DNA of 64,000 bases from Desnuesiella massiliensis (GTDB lineage: Bacteria > Bacillota > Clostridia > Clostridiales > Clostridiaceae): positions 1,054,001 through 1,118,000 of the forward strand of contig NZ_LN879457.1 of NCBI RefSeq assembly GCF_001403615.1, read 5' to 3'. Under the pieces are notes generated by a model. That model did not search any database. It was not told the DNA's origin and saw only the letters and a program-made list of their open reading frames with translations. This document shows, in pieces, positions 26,123 through 35,289 of this stretch; the stretch's first letter is position 1, and each line of letters opens with the position of its first letter. A program made the translations under genes and the position numbers.

Positions 26123-27817
26123 TTATATAATTTTTCTCAAAATGTATATATTATTTTTAATTTCTATATCATAATTTAAATTATGTGCTTTAAAAATATT
26201 TCGCATTTTTGTTTCTTTATAATTGCGATCTGACCGATCGCCCTGTTGTTTGCCATATGCACTATTAGCAAGCTCTTTGAAATTTTCGCCAAAGACATAA
26301 AATTCTTCACGTCTTAACTCAATGTCACAATTATCATCTAAAAACTTTAAAAAAGTAGCTATACTTTTATTAGTGTCGATATATGATAACCATGATTCAA
26401 TTTTGTAGGTCTTTTGTAAACTTATCCAAGATAGCTGTTCAATAATAAAAGATTCTTTAATCCCAGAATTAAATGCATTTAGCATCCTTTCTATAAATAT
26501 CTTATCCTTATATAACTTCTTTTCTGCTAACTCGTTAAGCTGTATTCCAAATTTCTCATCATAATAAAATAGTTGTTTTGCAAGTTCATGATGATTTATA
26601 TCAGCATTATAGTAATATTTTTCTTTGAATAATGAAAAATTATTTTTAAAGCAACAAATTGCTTCAATTTTGCTATTTATTATGTGCAATTTTTTGTTAA
26701 AATAAGAGCTGTTTCTTGCGCAAATATAGAGATTAACTTTTTCATCATTTGTAATTCTCTTTCTACCTAGCATTTGTAAAAGCTCTACTTTATCATGTGT
26801 AAATATGACTATATTTTTAAGTAACTTGTCTTTAAAATTAACGCCATTATCTAAAACACTTGTTGTAACTAGTACTTTACAACTGAAGCTTTCTTTTTTT
26901 ACTATTTCATCATATACTTTTCCGTCAGATTGCTGTGAATCCTTAGATTCCGCTGTAATAAAATTAGCTGCATCTCCAAGTTGCTCTATAAAGTATTTTC
27001 CGCTATCTTTTGAAGATACAAATATTAACCACTTATTGTTAGACCTATCATTTTTTATTATGTCTAAAATTTCATCTTTACTATTAAAATACCTAGTATT
27101 GATATAATCAAAATTTCTTTTAAAATTATAATATAAAAGTTCTTTTGGCCTTATAATGTAGCTTGTACTGCATAAAGCCTCAAAAGTTTTCATGTATAAT
27201 AACCTTTCTTTTTCAACTATTATCGGTAAAACTTCATCATCCGTTGCTGTCATATATATTCTTATCGAGTTCTTAAAAACATTTAAGCTGTTTTTTAGTA
27301 TCCTTCCAGTCTTATTATTAAATAAAGAATCACTCATAAAAAAATGACACTCATCAAAAACCACGATTAAATAATTATTAAGCTCTCTGGATTTTATTAT
27401 GTTATTTACATAAGAATCTAGTCTATGATATGTCATCACTTTAACATTATTAAAATCTTCTTTATTATCTAAACCCTTAGGTGTAAGATATTCTAGTTCT
27501 TGTCCACATTCAACTAAACCTGATATTCTCTCTTTTTGTTGTCTGCTATTGGCAATTCTATTGCTGACAATAAGAATTTTTCCTTTTACTTCGCTAGCAG
27601 CGTTTATAAGTATATTTTCAATAAATGTATTCTTTCCCATTCCTGTTTGGGCACTGATGAATACTGGATCATATGGATTCCATTGTTTATAGTCTTCACC
27701 TATACCATCACTAACATATTTACTTTTTACATTTTTGACAGTAACCATATCGTCATTTAAAATATTTATATTTTTTCTAGAAATTTTAGGTTTTAATGCA
27801 TTTTTCAGACTAATCAC
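26123..27817 (-). CDS. DEAD/DEAH-type helicase of a mobile element
   Basis: 564-residue superfamily 2 ATPase. Walker A region is FISAQTGMGKNTFIENIL (about residue 54), Walker B is the DECH box VVFDECHFFM, and IYMTATDDEV is motif III. The second RecA domain follows (KWLIFVSSKDSGKYFIEQL, LVTTSVLDNGVNFKD) with ELLQMLGRKRI as motif VI. The C-terminal third is unrecognised. Helicases like this occur on phage-like and plasmid-derived islands, where they may aid replication or act in defence. The start is uncertain: the GTG at 27817 is part of AGAGGTG, and no better in-frame ATG is close. Confidence 0.8.
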   Translation of the reverse strand: MISLKNALKPKISRKNINILNDDMVTVKNVKSKYVSDGIGEDYKQWNPYDPVFISAQTGMGKNTFIENILINAASEVKGKILIVSNRIANSRQQKERISGLVECGQELEYLTPKGLDNKEDFNNVKVMTYHRLDSYVNNIIKSRELNNYLIVVFDECHFFMSDSLFNNKTGRILKNSLNVFKNSIRIYMTATDDEVLPIIVEKERLLYMKTFEALCSTSYIIRPKELLYYNFKRNFDYINTRYFNSKDEILDIIKNDRSNNKWLIFVSSKDSGKYFIEQLGDAANFITAESKDSQQSDGKVYDEIVKKESFSCKVLVTTSVLDNGVNFKDKLLKNIVIFTHDKVELLQMLGRKRITNDEKVNLYICARNSSYFNKKLHIINSKIEAICCFKNNFSLFKEKYYYNADINHHELAKQLFYYDEKFGIQLNELAEKKLYKDKIFIERMLNAFNSGIKESFIIEQLSWISLQKTYKIESWLSYIDTNKSIATFLKFLDDNCDIELRREEFYVFGENFKELANSAYGKQQGDRSDRNYKETKMRNIFKAHNLNYDIEIKNNIYILRKII

Positions 27818-28001
27818 CTCTAAACACAGAAAATTATATTTTTTATGAAATAATAGTATAATATTGCTGTCCTCCTTCCTTAATCCGTTAGCGGAAGTTT
27901 ACCATAAAAAGTAGTAGAAAATCTAATATGGAAATTAATTGTAAAAAAATTGACGAATTTAATAATATTTAATATAATAAAATGTTAGGTTGGTGATTTT
28001 A

Positions 28002-29456
28002 TTGTTTTATGAAATGATCTCAAAGTTTGGCCTTGATGCCTTATCAGAAATACCTGATGATATAGAAGAAGCGCTAGGTGAAAATAAAATATCTGAACTT
28101 ACAGGAAAAGATATTGAGAATACTACAGACAGTTTAGATTTTATGTGGAAAAAAACTAAAGAAATATGTAAAAATTACATTCATACTAAATGGATTGATG
28201 ATTTAAATATAGATAAAGATGTTTTACTTGATGACATCAAGACGCACTCAATTTTTATTATTTATTTATCTATAATAAATCAGGATTTAGAAGAAAAAGA
28301 CATTGAAAAATGCGAAGAGGACTACTTTCATTTTATAGCTGGAGATAAAGAGGCGGATAAACTTGAAAATTCATTTAGAAGAAAACTAGAAATTTTATTA
28401 CAAGATATTGCAAATGGTGTATACGGGGATGGATTTACTAATTCTGATTTACATTATTATTTTTGCGAAGGCATTGAAGTAAAAGATTATGATAATTATA
28501 TTGTCCATATAGACTCTTTAATATTTTCACAAATTGTAAGCACATGGAGCAAATGTCCCTATAACGTTGATAACTCGAATGGTATGACATTTAAAAAACT
28601 ATTTAAATTTTATAAAGATTTTGAGAAACTTATAGTAAGGTCTAATAATTCACTCGATAAATACACTAGAGTGTTTATTATAGAAAGACTTTTTAATATT
28701 TCGTTTCTATTCAACTTAGTTAGATGTTTAGATGATGATATTATTAAGCATAACAAGGAATATGAAAGAACTGATAAATACAATATATCTTCAGCTAACA
28801 AATTACTAGTTTTATCCGAACTAGTTTCAATACCAATAGTTTTCAGTAGAAATAAATATATACAAAGTATTAATACACTGTATGAATCTAATATTAATGA
28901 TTTAAATTGGAAATCAAAATTTCGATGTGGCATTTATTATTTGAATACTTATTTAATACCTTTGCTAATACGATTGTATTACATTATATTATTTTACAAT
29001 TTCTTAAAAGAAGATGATGGTAATATTTGTATTAAAAATTTGCTAGAAGAATATATAAAAGAAAATTCTCAAAAGTACAATTATAAAAATTTTTATGAAG
29101 TTGATGAAAATTCATTAAAAAAACTTCTTACAGCAGATTCTTTACAAGTTAACGCAACTGAGATAATTTATAGCTATAAATATCATAGAGATAAAATCAA
29201 ATTTAGTATGGATTGTAAAAATGAGTCGGAAAGAATCTTGCAAGTAGATATGGAAAAGGGAAAAATTAGGGAGAAGATTAGAATTAAAAAAAATGATAAA
29301 AAAGTCTATGATATTTTTGAAAACATGAAAGATATCGAAAAAGAAATATATCATCAAGAGCTTTATAATTTCAACTACAAATATGATTATAATTTTTATA
29401 TGAATAATTTCCCCAATAATATATTATACTCAAATTACAAAAATAAGAAAAAATAG
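28002..29456 (+). CDS. Large protein of unknown function
   Basis: About 484 residues, acidic and rich in Asn, Lys and Tyr, divergent from the helicase gene. No catalytic motif is recognisable. Predicted mostly helical, with a hydrophobic stretch near the middle (YLNTYLIPLLIRLYYIILFYNFL) that could be a membrane or core helix, and a charged C-terminal tail. The start is uncertain: TTG 28002 follows GGTTGGTGA at good spacing, ATG 28014 is the next option, and TTG 27990 is too close. Codon use matches the AT-rich element. Its position opposite the helicase suggests a shared control region. Confidence 0.7.
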   Translation: MFYEMISKFGLDALSEIPDDIEEALGENKISELTGKDIENTTDSLDFMWKKTKEICKNYIHTKWIDDLNIDKDVLLDDIKTHSIFIIYLSIINQDLEEKDIEKCEEDYFHFIAGDKEADKLENSFRRKLEILLQDIANGVYGDGFTNSDLHYYFCEGIEVKDYDNYIVHIDSLIFSQIVSTWSKCPYNVDNSNGMTFKKLFKFYKDFEKLIVRSNNSLDKYTRVFIIERLFNISFLFNLVRCLDDDIIKHNKEYERTDKYNISSANKLLVLSELVSIPIVFSRNKYIQSINTLYESNINDLNWKSKFRCGIYYLNTYLIPLLIRLYYIILFYNFLKEDDGNICIKNLLEEYIKENSQKYNYKNFYEVDENSLKKLLTADSLQVNATEIIYSYKYHRDKIKFSMDCKNESERILQVDMEKGKIREKIRIKKNDKKVYDIFENMKDIEKEIYHQELYNFNYKYDYNFYMNNFPNNILYSNYKNKKK

Positions 29457-29505
29457 AGATATGTTTAATAGTAGCATATCTGCCTTATTTATTAGAGTTT
29501 TTATT

Positions 29506-29535
29506 GTTCAATGACAATTTGATTTGTCATTGAAC
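29506..29535. repeat. 12-bp inverted repeat downstream of the unknown gene
   Basis: GTTCAATGACAA (29506-29517) and TTGTCATTGAAC (29524-29535) are perfect complements with a six-base loop. No T run follows, so a classical terminator is not clear. It could be a protein-binding site. Confidence 0.55.
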
Positions 29536-29570
29536 GAAACATCACTAATATTTAAATGTATATTTATATA

Positions 29571-29694
29571 AGGGTTGGGGGTTTTAGGGGGAAGGGACGG
29601 GATTAAAAAATCCGCAGGATTTTTTGATCCCTAGCGTCAGCGTCCCTTCCCCCTAAAAAAGTAGAGGCTCCCGCCTCTACTTAATATATATTAA
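29571..29694. other. GC-rich nested hairpins: possible origin or structured RNA
   Basis: An outer 18-bp stem (29582-29599 with 29641-29658, core AGGGGGAAGGGACG) encloses a 15-bp stem (GGGATTAAAAAATCC at 29599-29613 with 29617-29631, one G-U pair). A third hairpin, AAGTAGAGGC/GCCTCTACTT (29659-29668 and 29673-29682), and the palindrome TTAATATATATTAA (29681-29694) follow. G/C content is far above that of the flanking DNA. Such structures occur at replication or transfer origins and in structured RNAs. No Rep or relaxase gene is seen. The remaining 29695-29937 is AT-rich without a gene. Confidence 0.6.
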
Positions 29695-29937
29695 GTACTA
29701 ATTATATGTTAGTATATTTTTAAAAATAAATAATGCTTTTTAATTAAAAATAAAAATAAATTTATTATAATAAAGCTCTTTCAGCTTACATAATGTTCTA
29801 TAACTTATACGGTGTCATCTAATTCTTATATAGCATTCTGACAAATCAATCTGTCATGACAAATATATATTTACAAAATATGTATTGAAAAATGAGCAAT
29901 TATGCAAAAAATTAAAAGTTAAGGCAGTAACTATAAG

Positions 29938-30129
29938 TTACTGCCTCTTCAATCCACTTTTAATTAATATATAATCTTCTACAGCAATTTTGGGTATTTT
30001 CCAGATACGTCCTGTCCTAAAAGCTTTAATTTCACCAGAGTTTAAGATTCCATAAGCTATATTTTTGCCTACTCCTAATATCTCACAAAGCTCTTCTACA
30101 TTTAATAAATCTTCATATTGGTTAAACAT
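29938..30129 (-). CDS. Small HTH protein, excisionase/AlpA-like
   Basis: 63-residue winged-HTH protein: LLNVEELCEILGVGKNIAYGILNSGEIKAFRTGRIWKIP. This is the HTH_17/excisionase pattern, distinct from the one beside int. AAGGGAGG precedes the ATG. It might be an excision or replication regulator of the element. It stands alone beside the GC-rich hairpin locus. Confidence 0.78.
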   Translation of the reverse strand: MFNQYEDLLNVEELCEILGVGKNIAYGILNSGEIKAFRTGRIWKIPKIAVEDYILIKSGLKRQ

Positions 30130-30364
30130 GCTTATTAGCCTCCCTTAAGAATTATCTATATGTTTATGTTAATATAGTTAGCTAAAAACATAGCAATAAT
30201 AATCTGTATATATAAATAAGTTTTAAGTTAAGAGGTTTAATAATAAATAATGTTATTAATTTATCTATTCTTTTTGTTTCTTTAATAAATCAACTCCTGT
30301 TTTGAAAAAGTTTTCTTTAATAAGATAGACAATTTGGGGAATATAATCATATAATTCTTTTGCA

Positions 30365-31249
30365 TTAATTATATCTACAGTATATATATTGGTAATCAGT
30401 ATTTCTGTCCCCATATTTATCTAGAGGATAAATCTCCATCCTATCCCCATCTTCATAAAACTCGATATGATATTCCGTGCTTTCTTCCCTTGTTCCACTA
30501 ATATCATTAACCATATAAGTAATCATTACAGTATTATTACTAGTTATATTGTATTTTTTACTCCATATTCCAAGATGTTTATCCCAAACTCCATTTGAGA
30601 ATGTACTTATGTATAAAGAAAGATTTTTCTCTTTTATATATTTTTCAAGAATCCAATTACCTTCTATCAATGATTCAGCCTGTTCCTTTGTAACGTCCAT
30701 AGGCTTTTCTTTTCCATGTGTTAAATCAGTTACTATAATTAAATTAACAGGACTACGAAAATCATTACAGTAATATTGAACTGAAGTTGTATTGTTATTG
30801 AGTCTATATTCCATTATAAAATTATTATTATTAGATTCTTTAGTAGGATCTCCAAGTTTAGCTTTTACATCTTTAGCTGTCATACCGATTCCAATTCCAT
30901 TTATAGTTGAGCCGGAATCTTTAACTCCAATATTAATAACTTTATTATTATCTATTGCGAAATAAAAAGTGTCATAATCATATAACTCTGCTGCTTGTAC
31001 ACCATCAATCTTATTGGGATTTCCAAAGTCCTTTTTTATAATATCTTTACTCTTTCCAATATAGCTTAATAAGTCAAATTCTTTTTTAGTATTGTGTTTA
31101 TTATTAGAAGTATTGTTTAATGTTGTACTTTCATTTTTGACCTTAGAGTTATTCTGCATTAAATTTTCTTTTTGAGATTCAGAGCATCCAGAGATAAAAA
31201 ATAGAATAAAACAAGCTAAAGCAATAAATACCTTTAATTTATTTTTCAT
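30365..31249 (-). CDS. Putative lipoprotein of unknown function
   Basis: 294 residues. A type II signal peptide with lipobox FISGC (Cys about residue 22) indicates membrane anchoring outside the cell. A Ser/Asn-rich linker follows. The middle (LSYIGKSKDIIKKDFGNPNKID, then IGIGMTAKDVKAKLGDPTKES) contains two copies of a motif like the repeat in SmpA/DUF4309-type proteins, and the C-terminal part (about 190-294) looks like a beta-rich domain. Function unknown. The next gene upstream (zinc ribbon plus membrane helix) is on the same strand 55 bases away. The 235 bases downstream (30130-30364) show no gene. Confidence 0.75.
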   Translation of the reverse strand: MKNKLKVFIALACFILFFISGCSESQKENLMQNNSKVKNESTTLNNTSNNKHNTKKEFDLLSYIGKSKDIIKKDFGNPNKIDGVQAAELYDYDTFYFAIDNNKVINIGVKDSGSTINGIGIGMTAKDVKAKLGDPTKESNNNNFIMEYRLNNNTTSVQYYCNDFRSPVNLIIVTDLTHGKEKPMDVTKEQAESLIEGNWILEKYIKEKNLSLYISTFSNGVWDKHLGIWSKKYNITSNNTVMITYMVNDISGTREESTEYHIEFYEDGDRMEIYPLDKYGDRNTDYQYIYCRYN

Positions 31250-31304
31250 AATAATTTCATTTTCACCTTTCTTTAGATATTAGTATAAATTCATAAATTT
31301 AATA

Positions 31305-31853
31305 TTATTTAGTACCTTTTAAAGTATCATTAGAAGTATCAATATCAACAATAACAGAATTATCAGAAGATATTTCAGAATAATTTTGATATAATCCATC
31401 TAAAATTAGTTTAACATCATAAGGTTCTGTAATGGCTTGTCCATCTACATTCAGATGCACAACATTAAAATTGTTATCTGAATTAATAGAGAATTGAAGA
31501 ATAAGCTCTCTGTAACCAGTACTATCTTTAGCTCTTAATTCAACTATATTCTTTCCTTCAGATTTAAAATTATCCCATTTAATATGAGATTTTTTAAAGT
31601 TGGAGTCTATTACTTTAGATATAGTTACTGTCTTATAATTTCCAAGATGACCGTTTTTAACTAAATTAATATTTTTATTTAAATTTCTGCTTATTACAAG
31701 AGAAGCAATTATAATAATAACAATTAAAGAAATAAATCCACCAAGTATAAATTTTGATTTTCCATTTCTAAATTTTTCACCACAATATGGGCAAGTTTTT
31801 GTAGGCTTAGCAACTTCCTTTTTACATGTTTTACAGACTGTGATTTTACTCAT
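31305..31853 (-). CDS. Zinc-ribbon membrane protein of unknown function
   Basis: 182 residues. An N-terminal zinc ribbon with two CxxC pairs (CKTCKKEVAKPTKTCPYCGEKF) is followed by one membrane helix (FILGGFISLIVIIIIASLVI) and an external domain of about 120 residues. The layout resembles stress- or envelope-linked zinc-ribbon membrane proteins, but no specific function follows. The ATG at 31853 has AAAGGAG nine bases upstream; the earlier ATG lies in the ribosome binding site. Probably co-transcribed with the lipoprotein gene downstream. Confidence 0.75.
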   Translation of the reverse strand: MSKITVCKTCKKEVAKPTKTCPYCGEKFRNGKSKFILGGFISLIVIIIIASLVISRNLNKNINLVKNGHLGNYKTVTISKVIDSNFKKSHIKWDNFKSEGKNIVELRAKDSTGYRELILQFSINSDNNFNVVHLNVDGQAITEPYDVKLILDGLYQNYSEISSDNSVIVDIDTSNDTLKGTK

Positions 31854-32058
31854 AAAATACATCTCCTTTAATTTTTTAGTAAGTAATTTTGACTATGAGA
31901 CTATGTTATTAGTCATATTTCTATAAAAAATTCATATATTTGTAATATTATACACAAGTATATCAAAAATAACACATACAGTAAACATTAATAACACATT
32001 CAGCATGTTAAAAATTTAAGGTTTTACTTATAAAGTAAAGCTTAAGGAGTGATTATTA

Positions 32059-32388
32059 ATGGATTACAGATATTTGGGTCAAAGAATTAGGGAAGAGCGA
32101 TTGAAATTAAATTTAACTCAAGAACAGCTAGCTGAAGAGATAGATATTTCAAGTTCATATATGGGACAAATTGAGAGAGGGGAGAGGAGTGTAACTCTTG
32201 ATACTCTTGTTAGATTAGTTAATAAGTTAGGGGTAACTATTGACTATTTATTACAAGATTATATAAATATAAGTGACGATAATTTTATTAATCAACTTAA
32301 GCAACTAATTCATGGTAGAGACTTTAAACAAAAGCAAATGGCTTTAGATGTGATAAAAGTAATGTTTTCGCATGTTGATGACTTATAA
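32059..32388 (+). CDS. XRE-family transcriptional regulator
   Basis: 109-residue repressor-like protein. The HTH spans about residues 5-62 (LGQRIREERLKLNLTQEQLAEEIDISSSYMGQIERGERS). The short C-terminal extension lacks a peptidase or sensory domain. AAGGAG precedes the ATG. Divergent from the zinc-ribbon gene, it could repress itself and the flanking genes. A lysogeny-type control of the element is possible but not shown. Confidence 0.88.
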   Translation: MDYRYLGQRIREERLKLNLTQEQLAEEIDISSSYMGQIERGERSVTLDTLVRLVNKLGVTIDYLLQDYINISDDNFINQLKQLIHGRDFKQKQMALDVIKVMFSHVDDL

Positions 32389-32742
32389 TGAATTTAAAAT
32401 TATCTACGCATATTTCTAATAAAGGCAATATAATAAATCATTTTTTCAATAGAATAAACAATAAACTCATCTAGCGATAAAGAAAGTTTCATAGAAATAG
32501 TAGTAAGCTCTGATAATAGATCAGAGTTCTTTATTTCGATGTTTTATATTAATTTTGTATCAATTTACCATTCATACTTTTATGCTCCTTTCTGTGTTCC
32601 TAACCCTATCGCGAAGGACTACCTATCGACTAGGTATCACACATCTATATAATATATGGTTATTAATTTATATAAATCCAACAGTATAAAATGATTTCAT
32701 TATTTAAGATGCCTCCTCTATATAGATGTAATATTTTATGGA
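32389..32742. other. Gene-free gap with two small hairpins
   Basis: No credible ORF. CTCTGAT/ATCAGAG (32508-32514 and 32520-32526) followed by TTCTTTATTT could terminate the XRE gene, though it lies 120 bases past its stop. TACCTATCGACTAGGTA (32618-32634) is a second inverted repeat of unknown meaning. Confidence 0.4.
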
Positions 32743-33048
32743 TTAATATTCTTCAGCTAGTAGCATAGTTGAATGTTTACCGCTATCTATAACAAATACT
32801 TTTGCATTTACTATTTCTTTGGGAAATATTTCGTGAGAAATTTCAAAGCTAGGGTTTCCTTGTCTATGAATAATCTTTTGAAAGAAAATGTTTTTTTCTC
32901 TCTCCTTGTATAATTCAAATACTTGTAGATAGTCAATATCATTACCTTGATTTTTTAGTATGTTTATACAATTCCACATGAAGATTTGTAATTCTAAAGG
33001 TATCTTTTGTTGTATGTCTTTAGTCATAAATTTATCATTATCAAACAA
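32743..33048 (-). CDS. DUF960-like protein
   Basis: 101 residues, start TTG at 33048 after GAAGGAAGG. The opening FDNDKFMTKDIQQKIPLELQIFMWNCIN and the end KVFVIDSGKHSTMLLAEEY match my memory of DUF960, a small cytosolic family common on Firmicute mobile elements. Function unknown. It lies 21 bases downstream of the RadC-like gene on the same strand, so the two probably form an operon. Confidence 0.68.
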   Translation of the reverse strand: MFDNDKFMTKDIQQKIPLELQIFMWNCINILKNQGNDIDYLQVFELYKEREKNIFFQKIIHRQGNPSFEISHEIFPKEIVNAKVFVIDSGKHSTMLLAEEY

Positions 33049-33069
33049 TTTGTAAAAACCTTCCTTCTA

Positions 33070-33597
33070 TTACAATATTCCTCTTTCCTTTAAACTACAG
33101 TATGAATTTTCTGAGCCAATGATTATATGGTCTAATAAATCTATACCTATAAGTTTTCCTGACTCTTTTAGCCTATTAGTTATGCTTATGTCCTCTGGAG
33201 AAGGGCATGTATCACCAGAGGGGTGATTGTGAAATATTATTATACTTGCAGCATTGGATAGTATTGCTACTTTAAATACTTCTCGTGGATGGACTATAGA
33301 GCTATTTAAAGAGCCAATACTGACTACATTTATAGATATTGGCTGATTTTTTACATCCAAACAACACGCAATTAATTGTTCTCTATCTGAATCCTCAATG
33401 AATAATCTCCCTAAGTTTGCAGCATCAGAAGGAGAATTTATTTTTCTAACATCGTATAATATGCTACCTTCTCTTACCATTTTAATGGATACTATATTTA
33501 TTCTTTTAGCAGGTATGCATTCGTTGCCTTTATCGCATACCTTCAGTTCTGTTTTGTTACCTATCTTCTTACCTACACAATAAATTGATCTTGACAT
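33070..33597 (-). CDS. RadC-like JAB-domain protein
   Basis: 175-residue protein. The JAMM zinc-peptidase-like motif is intact: a Glu upstream, then FHNHPSGDTCPSPEDISITNRLKESG and IDLLDHIIIG. RadC-like proteins are frequent on plasmids, phages and islands; despite the name, a repair role is not established. I start at MSRSIYC (ATG 33597), which has AAAGGAATGG upstream, rather than at the earlier ATG at 33615. Confidence 0.9.
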   Translation of the reverse strand: MSRSIYCVGKKIGNKTELKVCDKGNECIPAKRINIVSIKMVREGSILYDVRKINSPSDAANLGRLFIEDSDREQLIACCLDVKNQPISINVVSIGSLNSSIVHPREVFKVAILSNAASIIIFHNHPSGDTCPSPEDISITNRLKESGKLIGIDLLDHIIIGSENSYCSLKERGIL

Positions 33598-33632
33598 TTT
33601 AACCATTCCTTTCATAATCTTTAAAATAATAA

Positions 33633-33675
33633 AGGTACTTAATCCTTATTTAAGATTAAGTACCTGTTTAGGCGT
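33633..33675. terminator. Hairpin upstream of the RadC-like gene, terminator-like
   Basis: AGGTACTTAATC (33633-33644) pairs with GATTAAGTACCT (33654-33665). T-rich DNA follows on both strands. No gene is seen that would need it, so it may be left from a lost gene or lie in the RadC leader. Confidence 0.4.
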
Positions 33676-34606
33676 TTTTTTACAATTTAATTAAATTATA
33701 TTGGATTATAAAGTTTTAAAAATTATATAATAAAATCTTGGAACAACGGAAGCTATTGGATTATAGCCAGTATTTTGAAGTATTATGATATTATTTCTTA
33801 CTCGAAGAGAGTATTTGATGTTCCAAAGTTTTCAGGAACATTGTTAGGAATATAGAAGTGTTAATAATCCCAGGTTTTTGAGAAAATTTATCTTTTAGAA
33901 TACACATTCTTTTGATCCTCCGTAGTAATGCTTATTTCATCTTAGAGAGAATTTTCTGCAGTGTGATTTGATAAGATATTTATTATATAAATCAGACATT
34001 TCTTGCTGAAGTGTTTTGGAAGAATTATTTGTTTTCGACTATTACATACAACCTAGTTAAAAGCTTAGAAGAGGCTTCTATACAATTCATTTATGAAGGA
34101 GTATTTTATAATGTGATTGCCCAAATATATTTCTAATTTAATTATCATATTAATAAGTTCATCATCATGCTATGATATTTTGTATTTAAGGTAATTACTT
34201 ACAATATATACTGATATAAAAATCTTGTAGTAACATAACTTCAGCGCTAGTAGATACTAATAAATTTAGTATCTAGTTATGGTTGCTCATGTATATAATA
34301 TATATTTGATTATTAAAAGAATAGCAAATAATTAGAACTATACTTATTTTTAAAACAAAGATGTAATGAGCATAAATTTATTGTGGGATTTTATGCTGAG
34401 AGTCATAAACTCACAGATAGTAATCATTAATATATGAATGTTAAATAAAAAAAGTAATTTTAAAACTTATATATATTTATAGGACAATTAATTCTTATGA
34501 GATGTTTTTTGAAACTAATATTACTGAGAATTTAGTTGAAATGCATATAAATAATATGTAAAATATTAGTATAAAACAACTAATTTTTGAAAGGAAGAGA
34601 TTAAAT
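33676..34606. other. Long gene-poor stretch inside the element
   Basis: Nearly 1 kb of AT-rich DNA without a convincing gene. The only candidate is a 38-codon minus-strand frame (33791-33907, starting MCILKDKFSQKPG) with a good GGAGG nine bases upstream, which I do not recognise. TGTTCC...GGAACA (33819-33842) forms a small hairpin inside it. The stretch looks like decayed cargo. Confidence 0.35.
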
Positions 34607-34813
34607 ATGGCTGTTAGATGCTTAAAATGTGGTTATGAAATTAGTACATATCAAGAAGTTACCTCTACTTTAACACATATCGCTTCTGGAATTTTAGGTT
34701 CTTTATTAAATGTAAATGGTAAATAAAGTGCTTCGGCTGGTATGATGAATCATAAAATAGGTACTTCAGAAGGTGTTAAATGCCATAAGTGTGGATTAAT
34801 TGGTAGATGGTAA
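34607..34813 (+). pseudogene. Small zinc-ribbon protein gene with an in-frame stop
   Basis: ATG 34607 follows GAAAGGAAGAG. The frame codes MAVRCLKCGYEIS and runs 39 codons to a TAA at 34724-34726. The same frame continues without a shift as SASAGMMNHKIGTSEGVKCHKCGLIGRW to a stop at 34811-34813. The second CxxC pair (CHKCG) completes a four-cysteine zinc ribbon with the first (CLKCG), so the two parts belong to one 68-residue protein broken by a single nonsense codon. Function unknown. The bases 34814-35289 after it carry no gene I can support. Confidence 0.6.
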
Positions 34814-35289
34814 GATATTTAAAATGATACTTTTCTAAGTAGATAAATGAGAGTGGTTTTGTATACATTTTTATAATATTGTAAAAGTACATTTGAATAC
34901 AATGTGATTTAAGTAAATGTAAATCTTGATTAGTAAAATAAAAATAACTATATTATTAGCTCAGGTTGTTGAAAATACCTAAATTAGATAATTTTTTATT
35001 TATAAAACTCACTAAAATCAACAGTTTTAGAATTTTATTTTTTTCAGGAATAGGATTTTATAAGCAGTCTAACATACATAAGTAGGTGTTTTTAATTTCC
35101 CTTAAAACCTTTTGTATTGAGTTTCATTGAAGAGTAAAGTAGCATCATGGAAAATTGTGTGTGAATTTATAGGAAGATAAGAGTAAGTTAGAGCTAGTTA
35201 TTGGTAGAAAAATCAATACTACATATCTAACTTATGATCTGATTTAATTGGCTATTATAGGACAAAGTCGTTGACATTAGGAGGGTAAT

